Below, one piece after another: positions 6,513 through 14,834 of a stretch of DNA of 15,385 nt. Numbering within the stretch: the stretch's first letter is position 1; each line of letters opens with the position of its first letter. Made by a program: the position numbers and the translations under genes. The stretch lies in contig JAFWRA010000139.1 of NCBI GenBank assembly GCA_017508895.1, forward strand, positions 1-15,385. Direction: 5' to 3'. This stretch comes from Bacteroidales bacterium (lineage in GTDB: Bacteria > Bacteroidota > Bacteroidia > Bacteroidales > F082). The notes below the pieces were generated by a model that did no database searches, was not told where the DNA came from, and saw nothing but the letters and a program-made list of their open reading frames with translations.

Positions 6513-7853
6513 ATGAATATAGTTATTGCTGGAGACGGAGAAGTAGGCATGCACCTGGCTGAAGCCTTGGTGCGCAGCAACCATAACATCACCATCGTGG
6601 ATCCGCACGAGGAACTGCTGAAAATGATGGAGTCGCACAGCGACCTGATGACCATCACAGGTGACTCCACTTCGACTGCAGTTTTGCAACGCGCCAACGT
6701 AAAAAAGGCCGACCTCTTGATTGCCGTACTCCACGACGAGCACATCAACCTGCTGACAGGCATCATCGCCAAAAAACTAGGAGCTAAAAAAGTCATCGCG
6801 CGTGTCAACACGATGGAGAACCTCAGCCCCGAGGTATGGCGCATGTACCAGGACCTAGGCATCGACGGTCTGCTTTCACCAGAAGACATTGCTGCTCAAG
6901 AGATTATCTCCCTACTGAAGAAGAATGCCTCATCAGAAACTTATGATTTTGCAGGCGGCAACTTGCAGCTCTTCATGGTAAAGCTTGAACCTGAAGCCGA
7001 AATCCTCGGCAAGACTGTCGATGAGGTTATCAACCAATATGAGCATATTGAGTTCCGTATCGCTGCCATCCATCGCCGACAAAACACTTTTGTGCCGCAA
7101 GGCGACGAGGTCTTCCAAGTAGCAGATATGGTGTATGTGGTCACCAAGCCTCACGCCATCAAGGACATCATCAAACTGAGCGGCAAGAAACAGATCAATG
7201 TCCACAATGTGATGATTGTGGGCGGCGGACGTGTGGGACGCATCACTGCCAAACGTCTTGAGAAAGACTTGAACATCAAGATTTTGGAAATCAACAAAGA
7301 GCGTTGCATGGACCTAACCAACTACCTCTCAGAGGCCTTGGTGGTCAATGCCGACGCCCGCAACCTCGACTTACTTGAGGACGAAGGCATCAAGGATATG
7401 GATGCCTTCATCGCCGTCAGCGACAACACCGAGACCAACATACTGACCTGTCTCCAAGCCAAGTCGTTCGGCGTGAAAAAGACCATCGCCCTCGTCGAGA
7501 ACATCGACTACATCGACATCTCGCAGAACATCGGCATTGACTCCATCATCAACAAGAAACTCATCGCTGCCAGCTACATGGTGAAATACACCCTCGGCGC
7601 CAAAGTCTCCACACTAAAGAGCCTCAGCGGCATCGATGCCGACATCGTGGAGTTCGAGGTGAGGGCTGGATCAGCGGTCACACGCAAGCCCATCGGACAA
7701 CTGGCCATGCCCACTGATGCCATCATTTGTGGTATCACACGCGACGGTGAGAGCTTCATCGCCACCGACGATTTCCAAATTGAGACTGACGACCAAGTGG
7801 TGGTGCTGGCCTTGCCTACCGGCATCCCAGCTGTTGAACGACTGTTCCATTAA
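6513..7853 (+). CDS. trkA: Trk potassium transporter NAD-binding subunit TrkA
   Basis: This 446-residue cytoplasmic protein gates the TrkH potassium channel in response to bound nucleotide. It has the full duplicated TrkA layout: a first RCK/Rossmann domain with GDGEVG at residues 7-12 and the acidic residue in IVDPHEE; a first TrkA_C domain at about 145-225; a second Rossmann domain starting near 233 (VMIVGGGRVGR) with acidic ILEINKERC; and a second TrkA_C domain from about 370. Length is typical (about 445-460). The stop lies 3 bp before the trkH start, so the two subunits are made from one operon. Nothing is truncated. Confidence 0.95.
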   Translation: MNIVIAGDGEVGMHLAEALVRSNHNITIVDPHEELLKMMESHSDLMTITGDSTSTAVLQRANVKKADLLIAVLHDEHINLLTGIIAKKLGAKKVIARVNTMENLSPEVWRMYQDLGIDGLLSPEDIAAQEIISLLKKNASSETYDFAGGNLQLFMVKLEPEAEILGKTVDEVINQYEHIEFRIAAIHRRQNTFVPQGDEVFQVADMVYVVTKPHAIKDIIKLSGKKQINVHNVMIVGGGRVGRITAKRLEKDLNIKILEINKERCMDLTNYLSEALVVNADARNLDLLEDEGIKDMDAFIAVSDNTETNILTCLQAKSFGVKKTIALVENIDYIDISQNIGIDSIINKKLIAASYMVKYTLGAKVSTLKSLSGIDADIVEFEVRAGSAVTRKPIGQLAMPTDAIICGITRDGESFIATDDFQIETDDQVVVLALPTGIPAVERLFH

Positions 7854-7856
7854 CCG

Positions 7857-9320
7857 ATGAAGTGGAAAACTAAAATAAACCATCCTTTAGTCCTCCGCAT
7901 CGAAGGCCAACTGCTGCTCATCGAAGGCCTCTTCATGCTGGCGGTGCTCCCCGTGACCTATTTCCACCACGGGCTCTATGCCTTCAGTATACCTTTCTCG
8001 GCCCTTATCACCTTGTTGACTGGTTTCATCCTACTTATCGCCACCAACAGCCACAAAGACGACAAGACCACTTCGCGCGACGGTGTGTTCATCGTTTGCA
8101 TCTCATGGCTTGTGTTGTCCTTATTCGGAGCCATGCCTTTCTTGTTAAGCAAGAGTGTGCCCAACTTCACCGACGGCTTTTTTGAGGCTTTGTCGGGCTT
8201 CACGACCACTGGAGCCACCATTTTCACCCGCATCGAGGCCATCCCAAAAGACATCCTCCTTTGGCGCAGCATGACGCAATGGATCGGTGGTCTGGCTATT
8301 ATCGTCTTTTCGTTGGCCATCCTGCCCTACCTCGGCATGAGCGGCATGCAACTCTTCGTCTCCGAAATCAACGGCATCACCTACGACAAACTACACCCGC
8401 GCATCATGCACACCGTGAGGCGTATTTGGTTTATCTATCTGTTTTTCACGCTATTGGAAACACTTTTGCTCTATCGAGGCGACATGGACTTCTATGATGC
8501 CCTTTGTCACTCGTTGAGCACCATCAGTTCGGGCGGCTTCTCCACCCGAACGGCCAACATCGGAGCGTTCTCTAACTATTCGCAGGTTGTGATTACCGTC
8601 TTTATGGTATTGTCGGGCTGCAACTTCTCCCTGCTGCTTCTTTCCTTGAGTTGGCGTTCGTTCACTATCTTGAAAAACCAAGAGTTTAGGACTTTCTTGC
8701 TCTATACCGTATTTTTGGGCATAGCCATTGGGTTGGTGTTGTTCTTTGGTTGCCACAAGAGCTTCGGCTCTTCTTTCCGTGAGTCGTTCTTCAGCGTCAT
8801 CTCGGCCTTCACCACTACCGGCTTCTTTGTCAGCGACTACATGACTTGGCCTATCTTCCTTTGGGTCATTCTCTTCCTGCTGATGTTCATCGGTGCTTGT
8901 TCGGGTTCCACTTCGGGTGGTGTCAAGATTTTCCGTCACCTTATCTTTGTTAAGAACTCGGTGCTCGAACTAAAGCGCATCATCCATCCCAATGCCGTGT
9001 TGCCCGTGAAAGTGAACGGAAAAGCCATCTCCACCAGCGGTGTCTATAAGCACATCACTTTCATATTTGTCTATTTCCTGGTCTTCCTCATCGGTGCCAT
9101 CATTTTGTTGGCCTTGGGCATCGACATTGAGACCGCCCTTGGTGCTTCGGTAGCCACACTGAGCAATGTCGGTACGGGTCTGGGTCAGGTGGGACCAGGA
9201 GGCTCGTATGTCCTCTTCCCACAAGTCGCCAAATGGCTGCTCATGCTCTTCATGCTCCTCGGCAGGGTTGAACTCTTCTCGCTGATTATGCTGGTTTCGC
9301 GAAGTTTTTGGAGGAATTGA
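7857..9320 (+). CDS. trkH: Trk potassium uptake channel subunit TrkH
   Basis: This 487-residue integral membrane protein carries potassium into the cell. The four pore loops with their selectivity-filter glycines are recognisable: FTTTGAT near residue 115, STISSGGFS near 221, FTTTGFF near 318 and SNVGTGLG near 436. Hydrophobic helices fill the rest, including a first helix pair at about 10-60. Length is normal for TrkH/TrkG. It follows trkA by 3 bp, and the encoded proteins form the channel-gate complex at the inner membrane. A KtrB-type assignment is less likely because of the length and the two-domain TrkA partner. Confidence 0.95.
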   Translation: MKWKTKINHPLVLRIEGQLLLIEGLFMLAVLPVTYFHHGLYAFSIPFSALITLLTGFILLIATNSHKDDKTTSRDGVFIVCISWLVLSLFGAMPFLLSKSVPNFTDGFFEALSGFTTTGATIFTRIEAIPKDILLWRSMTQWIGGLAIIVFSLAILPYLGMSGMQLFVSEINGITYDKLHPRIMHTVRRIWFIYLFFTLLETLLLYRGDMDFYDALCHSLSTISSGGFSTRTANIGAFSNYSQVVITVFMVLSGCNFSLLLLSLSWRSFTILKNQEFRTFLLYTVFLGIAIGLVLFFGCHKSFGSSFRESFFSVISAFTTTGFFVSDYMTWPIFLWVILFLLMFIGACSGSTSGGVKIFRHLIFVKNSVLELKRIIHPNAVLPVKVNGKAISTSGVYKHITFIFVYFLVFLIGAIILLALGIDIETALGASVATLSNVGTGLGQVGPGGSYVLFPQVAKWLLMLFMLLGRVELFSLIMLVSRSFWRN

Positions 9321-9429
9321 TGCCAAAAAAATATGGATTTCAATTTTGTAATCATCTGATTTTCAATCTATATTTTTGACAAAAATATGGATTTGGCTGA
9401 AATCTTGGTTTTTTGGCGGTTTTTTTATA

Positions 9430-9437
9430 TACTTTTG
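9430..9437 (+). promoter_or_regulatory. -7 box for the tandem T9SS genes
   Basis: TACTTTTG matches TAnnTTTG, 27 bases before the ATG at 9465, with a TTG at 9405-9407 spaced 22 bases upstream. A second candidate, TATTTTTG at 9371-9378 with TTTG at 9345-9348 (also 22 bases apart), lies further upstream. Both sit in the 144-bp gap after trkH. Confidence 0.45.
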
Positions 9438-9464
9438 TTGGTGTCAAACAAAAACTTCAACACC

Positions 9465-11132
9465 ATGAATACAAAAGTCCAAATTTTAGTGATGTTAGCC
9501 TTGATTTTAGGGGCAAAAACCTATGGACAGGAGTGGGAGCATACTCACGAATATGCCTATTCCGACACTTGTGTTTTCTCTTATAGTGAAGCCAGCGAAA
9601 TGAACAATGGCAACATCGCTGTCGCTTCCACCATGGCCTATAAGAGTGGCGTGGGTGATTTCTATTCCTTGCAACCAGGAGTGGCCATCATCAAACCCGC
9701 CCAAATACCGTATTGCGAACAACAATCTTACTTCAAACCAGGTTTTTATACCAGCAACATTCCCTATGTATTTGAGAAAAACGACACCCTCTTTCTTCTA
9801 GCAACATATACGCCCGACCATGACTTCACCTATTTCAACTACCACAGAAACTATGAAGAACAGCACGATTATGCCATTTTAGGTCTATACAAATTGGACA
9901 ATCATCTTGACATTACGAATAGTTTTGAGACCAGAATGCCCATCGACACCTTTGAGTTGCGCGATAACCACGATTGGCAGGCCATGCCCAACGATTACAG
10001 CGGAAGCTTATTCCTGTTCTCAGCCTTGCAGGATGACAACGCCATTGTAGGTGCATATGTGAAACGGTACAGCATGGGACACTATGCAAACGACAGCATG
10101 TTTTTTTTCCGTATGGATTATCAAGGTCAAGTCCTCGATAAGGTGGGTTATCGTATGAAAAGCACAAGCAGCAGTTTGTCAAGGACATTGTTCCTTCGTA
10201 CCCATCACATGGTCAGAAATGGCAATGGTTTCATTTTCTTTGATTTGTCAAACAATTTATACCTATCAGGCAAGGAAGAAACCGATTTTGAAAGCGAAGG
10301 CTATGCCTTATATCTCGACCACAACTTCAATCCCATCAAAGTAAAGGCTTTTCGGCACTATAACCAGCCACATAGCAGCTTTTATGACATGTCGGTAGTG
10401 CGGACTCCCTGGGGTACCAATCTGGTTTCAACAGAATACTATGATGCGAGCCAATCGTCATCGGGCATCTCAAGTTGCGCGCTCTATGAATACGACGATG
10501 GCAGAGACGGCAAGTCGGGTTACCTGAACATGTTGCATCATTTGCAGAGATACCAATTCAATCGCATGGATCGAACGCCATCCTTGGGTGTCGATGTTTG
10601 TCCCATCGACTGGACAATCTATTATGGCTACACATTGAACACCGTCACCAATTCCACCGATTCGTGGATGATAATAGAGCACCTTTATGCCCACTTCGAC
10701 ACCATTCGTACGCTATATTATGACCATGAGGGCGAGCGCGTTCGCAGTTTTATGTCGTCAATCACAGCGACGAGAGACGGAGGTTGTATCATCGTTTATG
10801 GAGCCAAGAACCTCGACCAAACCAACCAACGCTGGAGTTGTGTTACCAAGTTCCCTCCCGAGGCTTTTGTGGGCATTGATGAAGCCCACGACAACGGCCT
10901 GAAGGTGGCCATCGCCTATCCTAATCCTGGGAAGGATCTGCTGAATATCCGCACAGGGTTGAAGGATGCCCATGTTGAAATCTATGATTTGACGGGTAAA
11001 CTCATTTATAAGCAAGAGATTACTGGCGAAATTACCGCGATAAATGCTGAAAGTTGGCCTTCGGGAACATATCTTTGGAAAGTGGTTGAAAATGGAAAAG
11101 AAGCGGAGACTGGAAAATGGATGAAAGAATAA
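9465..11132 (+). CDS. Secreted protein with T9SS type A sorting domain (paralogue 1)
   Basis: This 555-residue protein is predicted to cross the inner membrane by Sec and then the outer membrane by the type IX system. The signal peptide is MNTKVQILVMLALILGAKTY, cut near Gln22. The start at 9465 is preferred to 9387 because it gives this signal and lies behind the promoter. The body has repeated beta-rich segments with phrases such as ATRDGGCIIVYG, suggesting a propeller-like fold, but no enzyme motif. Residues 484-555 form the sorting domain, with AYPNPGKDLLNI, EIYDLTGKLIY and GTYLWKV, usually removed during attachment to the cell surface. The next gene encodes a paralogue of similar length. 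The function of the body is unknown. Confidence 0.85.
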   Translation: MNTKVQILVMLALILGAKTYGQEWEHTHEYAYSDTCVFSYSEASEMNNGNIAVASTMAYKSGVGDFYSLQPGVAIIKPAQIPYCEQQSYFKPGFYTSNIPYVFEKNDTLFLLATYTPDHDFTYFNYHRNYEEQHDYAILGLYKLDNHLDITNSFETRMPIDTFELRDNHDWQAMPNDYSGSLFLFSALQDDNAIVGAYVKRYSMGHYANDSMFFFRMDYQGQVLDKVGYRMKSTSSSLSRTLFLRTHHMVRNGNGFIFFDLSNNLYLSGKEETDFESEGYALYLDHNFNPIKVKAFRHYNQPHSSFYDMSVVRTPWGTNLVSTEYYDASQSSSGISSCALYEYDDGRDGKSGYLNMLHHLQRYQFNRMDRTPSLGVDVCPIDWTIYYGYTLNTVTNSTDSWMIIEHLYAHFDTIRTLYYDHEGERVRSFMSSITATRDGGCIIVYGAKNLDQTNQRWSCVTKFPPEAFVGIDEAHDNGLKVAIAYPNPGKDLLNIRTGLKDAHVEIYDLTGKLIYKQEITGEITAINAESWPSGTYLWKVVENGKEAETGKWMKE

Positions 11133-11153
11133 CAAATTATAAATCAATAAAAT

Positions 11154-12806
11154 ATGAAAATGAAAACCAGATTTATTGTTACATTCGCCCTCGCGCTGCT
11201 TTTCTGGGGCAATGCCTTTGGGCAGGAGTGGGAGCAGTCCTACGAATGGCATTTTTCCGATGACGAGGAATTTGATTTGGTCAAACCATACGAAACTTCC
11301 TTGGGTAACATCGTTGTTTCTACAAATCAATATTACAAGTGTGGTTGGGGCGATTTTTATGCGCCACATCCCGCTTTGAAAATGTTTGCGGCAGACGGAA
11401 CGGAATTGGCGGAAAACCTTTATTTCAAACCAGCCTACTATGGAGGACACCCGCACATCATTGAAAACAAAAAAGGTGAATTGTATATGATGGCCTCTTA
11501 CACTCCCGACCATGATTACACCTCGTTCAATTACTTTCTAAACTATGACAATCCGCCTGATGATGGTATCTTTGGTTTGTATAAACTTGACAATCAACTG
11601 AATATTGTGGAGGCATACGAACACCATATCAAAATTGACACCTCGGAATACCGTGACCAACAATGGGAAGACGTTCCGCTCGAACAATGTGGTGCATTGG
11701 TGATGGTTCCTCCTGTCGTTGATGATGACATAATAGTTGGTGTCTATATGAAGACATACAGCAGGTATCCAACCGACCCGCATGGCCCCGATTCCTTGTT
11801 CGCATTTCGTATGGATTTTGAAGGGAATATCCTTGGCCAACAGGGATTTGAGCTTCCCTATATGGGTAGCGGTGGCAGTTGTCTTCATTTTTTGGGAAGG
11901 GAATTGCTGTTCAAATCGGAAACGGGTTATATGTTGTATTGTCCGTTCCGTTTTGTCGATGATGGAAACTATTACCATGTTGTTTATCTTGACAATAACC
12001 TCAATCTGCTAAAGGTGAGGCCTTACAAGAAAATCGATCCGCTTTCACAATTTGATGACCTGATGCAAGGAATCAAGGTGAAAAGGAGTCGGCACAATAC
12101 ATCTTATTTTGCCGTTGAATTAGCGTCAAACAACCCCGCGAAAGCCACAGATTATGATGTGAGGCTTTACGAGTTGGACGACGATATTGACGGAACGGAG
12201 CCCTACATTCCTTCGTTGCAATACATTACTCGCACTTCTGATGATTTGGATTGGCCAAGTGGCATCGAATTGTTTGATGACAACAGCCTTTGCTTTGCCT
12301 ACACGTTGAACATTGGCTTTTGGAGCAATCTCGATTCATGGATGATGATAGAGCGTTTAAGTCCAGATTTCGACACAATATCAACGTTGTATTACGACCA
12401 TGAGGGGGAGCACATCCATAGTACCGCTACGAGCATTTTGGCTACAAGAGACGGCGGTTTATTACTTGTCTATCAATCCAAAAACCTCGACTACATCGAC
12501 CAACACTGGACTACGATAACTAAATTTCCCGCCGAGGCTTTTGAGGGCATCGACGAGGCGCATGACAATGGCCTGAAGGTGGCCATCGCCTATCCCAATC
12601 CAGGGAAGGATGTGTTGAACATCCGCACGGGATTACAGGATGCGCAAGTGGAGGTATATGATACAAATGGGAAGCTCATCCGCAGCCAAGCCCTCACGGA
12701 GAACGTGACGGCAATTGATGCTAAGGAGTGGGCTGAGGGCGTTTATGTTTGGAAGGTAATGACAGAGAGGAAAGTGGTGGAGACTGGGAAGTGGATTAAG
12801 GAGTAA
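11154..12806 (+). CDS. Secreted protein with T9SS type A sorting domain (paralogue 2)
   Basis: This 550-residue protein is a tandem paralogue of the preceding one. The signal peptide is MKMKTRFIVTFALALLFWGN, cut near Gln24, and both mature proteins begin QEWE. Blocks shared with paralogue 1 run along the length: TPDHD..FNY, GLYKLDN, LYYDHEGE, ATRDGG and TKFP.EAF. The sorting domain is residues 479-550 (AYPNPGKDVLNI, EVYDTNGKLIRS, GVYVWKV). Positions 465-486 are identical to residues 470-491 of paralogue 1. It starts 21 bp after paralogue 1 and is probably co-transcribed. Met3 is an alternative start. The pair most likely arose by local duplication and now diverges in the body. No catalytic residues are evident. 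Confidence 0.85.
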   Translation: MKMKTRFIVTFALALLFWGNAFGQEWEQSYEWHFSDDEEFDLVKPYETSLGNIVVSTNQYYKCGWGDFYAPHPALKMFAADGTELAENLYFKPAYYGGHPHIIENKKGELYMMASYTPDHDYTSFNYFLNYDNPPDDGIFGLYKLDNQLNIVEAYEHHIKIDTSEYRDQQWEDVPLEQCGALVMVPPVVDDDIIVGVYMKTYSRYPTDPHGPDSLFAFRMDFEGNILGQQGFELPYMGSGGSCLHFLGRELLFKSETGYMLYCPFRFVDDGNYYHVVYLDNNLNLLKVRPYKKIDPLSQFDDLMQGIKVKRSRHNTSYFAVELASNNPAKATDYDVRLYELDDDIDGTEPYIPSLQYITRTSDDLDWPSGIELFDDNSLCFAYTLNIGFWSNLDSWMMIERLSPDFDTISTLYYDHEGEHIHSTATSILATRDGGLLLVYQSKNLDYIDQHWTTITKFPAEAFEGIDEAHDNGLKVAIAYPNPGKDVLNIRTGLQDAQVEVYDTNGKLIRSQALTENVTAIDAKEWAEGVYVWKVMTERKVVETGKWIKE

Positions 12807-12818
12807 GGATTATTTCCT

Positions 12819-12826
12819 TATATTTG
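12819..12826 (+). promoter_or_regulatory. -7 box directly before the TPR-HTH gene
   Basis: TATATTTG is a perfect TAnnTTTG match ending 4 bases before the ATG at 12831. Transcription would start at or within a few bases of the start codon, implying a leaderless mRNA if the box is used. No -33 TTG was found at the usual spacing. Confidence 0.45.
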
Positions 12827-12830
12827 CGCC

Positions 12831-14522
12831 ATGAAACGGATTTTCAAAAAATTAAGCATTCTTGTTGCATTACTATCGGGTTTCTCCGCCTGCCAGCAGC
12901 ACCATATTCCAACACCCGAAGAAGACCAGCTCTATCAAGTTGAGTGCTTTTACTACAACCATCCTGATAGCGCAATGCAAATCCTTGACACTTTGGTTGT
13001 TGAAAAATTGTCAGAAAAAGAAAAGGCGCATTTCTGCCTGCTGAAGGCGCAAACCATCCTTCAGATGGATTTCAGCAACGCAGAAGCTGATTCACTACTA
13101 AATGTTGCAGCGGCTTATTTCTCGCGTCATGACGACGAATATTTCGAGGCCCTCACGTATTTCAACCAAAGCAGGCGAATGGGCGTTACCATGGGATTGG
13201 AAACCCAAAACGAGAAGGAATGTACAGAACTGATGCTCAAAGCCTTGCAATGTATCGAAGACTGCCAGCACCTTGACCCGCGCCTATTGCAATGCTCGGA
13301 AAAAGAGGCCGACGAACAGTATAAAATCGGTTCGCTGAGAAGCCAAATCCAAATGGGACTAAGTAGCCTTTACGCCAGCACAGGATTTGTGGAAGAGTCT
13401 ATCCATTACGCGAAATTGGCCGACCAATTCTTCGCCGATCACGACCTGAAACGCAAGCGTATCAGAACATCTTTCTCGTTGGGAAACAATTACTTGGAAC
13501 TTGGTGAATACGACACTTGCCTGATGTATTACGACCGTGGGTTGTGTTTTGCCGAGGCTGTCAACGATGTGGCGGAAGGTGCTTATTATTATGTGGCCAC
13601 CAACCTCTATTACATGACCCTCATCGATTACGAGCAATATGATTCGGAAGAAGAGCGGCGACAACTGCTTCGCAAGGCGGTAGCGACTAGTCGTAAGGGA
13701 TTGGAAGTCCTCAGTGACTCCATTGACGCACCTATGGCGTTCAGTTTCAAGGCACAACTCAGCCAAAGCCTCTGCGATGGCTATTATGAGCTGCAACAAT
13801 ACGACTCCGCGCTGTATTTCGGCCAACAAGCCATTGGGTTGGAAGAAGATGACTTGGTGGCGGCGCAAACCTACAAATATCTGCTGCTATCCTATTTGGC
13901 CACGGCCGACATCGAAAACGCCCGACGTTATGCAGACCTCTATTTCGACAAAACTTGGGAATTTGAATTCATCGGGAAAGACGTGGCCGAAGCGACCGAT
14001 GTGCACAAAAAACAAATTGAAATCCAGCAACTTCAAAGCGAACAACAACTAAAACGAATGCGACTCTACCTACTCATTGCCGCCTTGATGATTGTGCTGA
14101 TGGCCGTGGTATTCTTCGCCTACCGCCACCAAAAGGAAAACGAAGTGAAAAACCTGCAACTGAGTCAGGAGAAACAGCAATTACAAAAGAACTACGACGA
14201 CAAAGAACGTCTATCCATCGAGGCCCTGAGACTACGTATGCAGACGATTTACAAAGAACGCAACGACAATCTCTATGACCGTCTCATAACAGAGTTCAAT
14301 GCGGTGTATCCCAATGCTTTAAGTCACTTTGAAGTCAACCATGCCGAATTGACTGACACTGAACGTGCCATCTGTTTGCTGTCATTTTTCTCATTCCGCG
14401 TGAAGGAAATCGCCTACATCCTCGACCTGCGCGAAAACACAGTAAGTAAAGCACGCATCGCCATCAAGAAAAAAACGGGTAATGATGACCTTGCTGAAAT
14501 CATCAGACCGTTTATCGGATAG
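12831..14522 (+). CDS. TPR sensor with internal membrane span and C-terminal HTH (putative regulator)
   Basis: This 563-residue protein begins with a signal-like segment, MKRIFKKLSILVALLSGFSA, followed by Cys21, so lipoprotein processing is possible although the residue at -3 (Phe18) is atypical. Residues about 30-390 are helical TPR-type repeats (for example NNYLELGEYDTCLMYYDRGL and DGYYELQQYDSALYFGQQA). A hydrophobic helix at about 410-430 (RLYLLIAALMIVLMAVVFF) is followed by a coiled coil and, from about 507, a LuxR-like helix-turn-helix (LTDTERAICLL, VKEIAYILDLRENTVSKAR). The inferred topology is periplasmic TPR sensor, membrane span, cytoplasmic DNA-binding end. This architecture is common in Bacteroidales. 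It is 24 bp downstream of the T9SS pair, so regulating those genes is a reasonable guess. Confidence 0.8.
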   Translation: MKRIFKKLSILVALLSGFSACQQHHIPTPEEDQLYQVECFYYNHPDSAMQILDTLVVEKLSEKEKAHFCLLKAQTILQMDFSNAEADSLLNVAAAYFSRHDDEYFEALTYFNQSRRMGVTMGLETQNEKECTELMLKALQCIEDCQHLDPRLLQCSEKEADEQYKIGSLRSQIQMGLSSLYASTGFVEESIHYAKLADQFFADHDLKRKRIRTSFSLGNNYLELGEYDTCLMYYDRGLCFAEAVNDVAEGAYYYVATNLYYMTLIDYEQYDSEEERRQLLRKAVATSRKGLEVLSDSIDAPMAFSFKAQLSQSLCDGYYELQQYDSALYFGQQAIGLEEDDLVAAQTYKYLLLSYLATADIENARRYADLYFDKTWEFEFIGKDVAEATDVHKKQIEIQQLQSEQQLKRMRLYLLIAALMIVLMAVVFFAYRHQKENEVKNLQLSQEKQQLQKNYDDKERLSIEALRLRMQTIYKERNDNLYDRLITEFNAVYPNALSHFEVNHAELTDTERAICLLSFFSFRVKEIAYILDLRENTVSKARIAIKKKTGNDDLAEIIRPFIG

Positions 14523-14528
14523 TTTTAG

Positions 14529-14536
14529 TAATTTTG
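14529..14536 (+). promoter_or_regulatory. Possible -7 box before a short ORF
   Basis: TAATTTTG matches TAnnTTTG and lies 47 bases upstream of the ATG at 14584. There is no TTG at the expected upstream spacing, so this is weak. Confidence 0.25.
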
Positions 14537-14583
14537 TCTGCGCAAAACATTGCTTTGTTTATTCGGATGTCTTACTTGAAACT

Positions 14584-14697
14584 ATGCGAAACCTACTGAA
14601 AACCATACTTTGCGCTTTTTTAGCCATTGTCCTCATCGGTTGTCCAGCCACGCGATGCTTTGCAGAGGAAATGGTGGGATTTCAATTAATTCCTTGA
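14584..14697 (+). CDS. Possible 37-residue lipoprotein or signal-peptide remnant
   Basis: The ORF encodes a peptide starting MRNLLKTILCAFLAIVLIGC. It has a basic start, a hydrophobic core and a good lipobox, LIGC, with Cys20 as the acceptor, then a 17-residue tail containing TRCFAEEMVG. This resembles a real export signal, more than chance would usually give, and a TAnnTTTG box precedes it. The stop is followed within 20 bp by a block of inverted repeats, so the ORF could be the stump of a longer exported protein disrupted by repeat insertion, or a genuine tiny lipoprotein. I recognise no family. Confidence 0.35.
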   Translation: MRNLLKTILCAFLAIVLIGCPATRCFAEEMVGFQLIP

Positions 14698-14714
14698 TTT
14701 TTACACGAATTGCC

Positions 14715-14834
14715 ATGAAATCGGAGATTGATTTCATCGAATGCAAAGCATTTTAGCGAAGCTAATTGAACACGAAATCGAAGATTGGCTCCGCCGAATC
14801 GTAGATTTCGACAAAGTCAATTTTTCAAAAATTG
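14715..14834. repeat. Cluster of five small inverted repeats
   Basis: Five hairpins follow one another within 120 bp: ATGAAATC/GATTTCAT (14715-14722, 14730-14737); AATGC/GCATT with an AAA loop (14740-14752); TTAGC/GCTAA with a GAA loop (14753-14765); CGAAATC/GATTTCG enclosing GATTGGC/GCC-G-AATC (14773-14810); and CAATTTTTCAAAAATTG (14818-14834). The first and fourth share a 14-base direct repeat, GAAATCG[G/A]AGATTG. CACGAATT at 14704-14711 and AATTCGTG at 14847-14854 flank the block as an inverted pair. This fits a mosaic of short mobile palindromes. No protein is encoded. Confidence 0.7.

Noticed and set aside
8451..8939. A 162-codon minus-strand open frame inside trkH
   Set aside because: It is very rich in charged residues, as expected from the reverse of a hydrophobic membrane protein, and has no motif.
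9387..9464. An upstream in-frame start for the first T9SS protein
   Set aside because: It would place the promoter box inside the coding region and bury the signal peptide.
14818..14834. A possible intrinsic terminator at the AT palindrome
   Set aside because: The stem is entirely A/T apart from its end pair and is not followed by a U-tract, so it would be a poor terminator; it also lies about 300 bp past the nearest confident gene.
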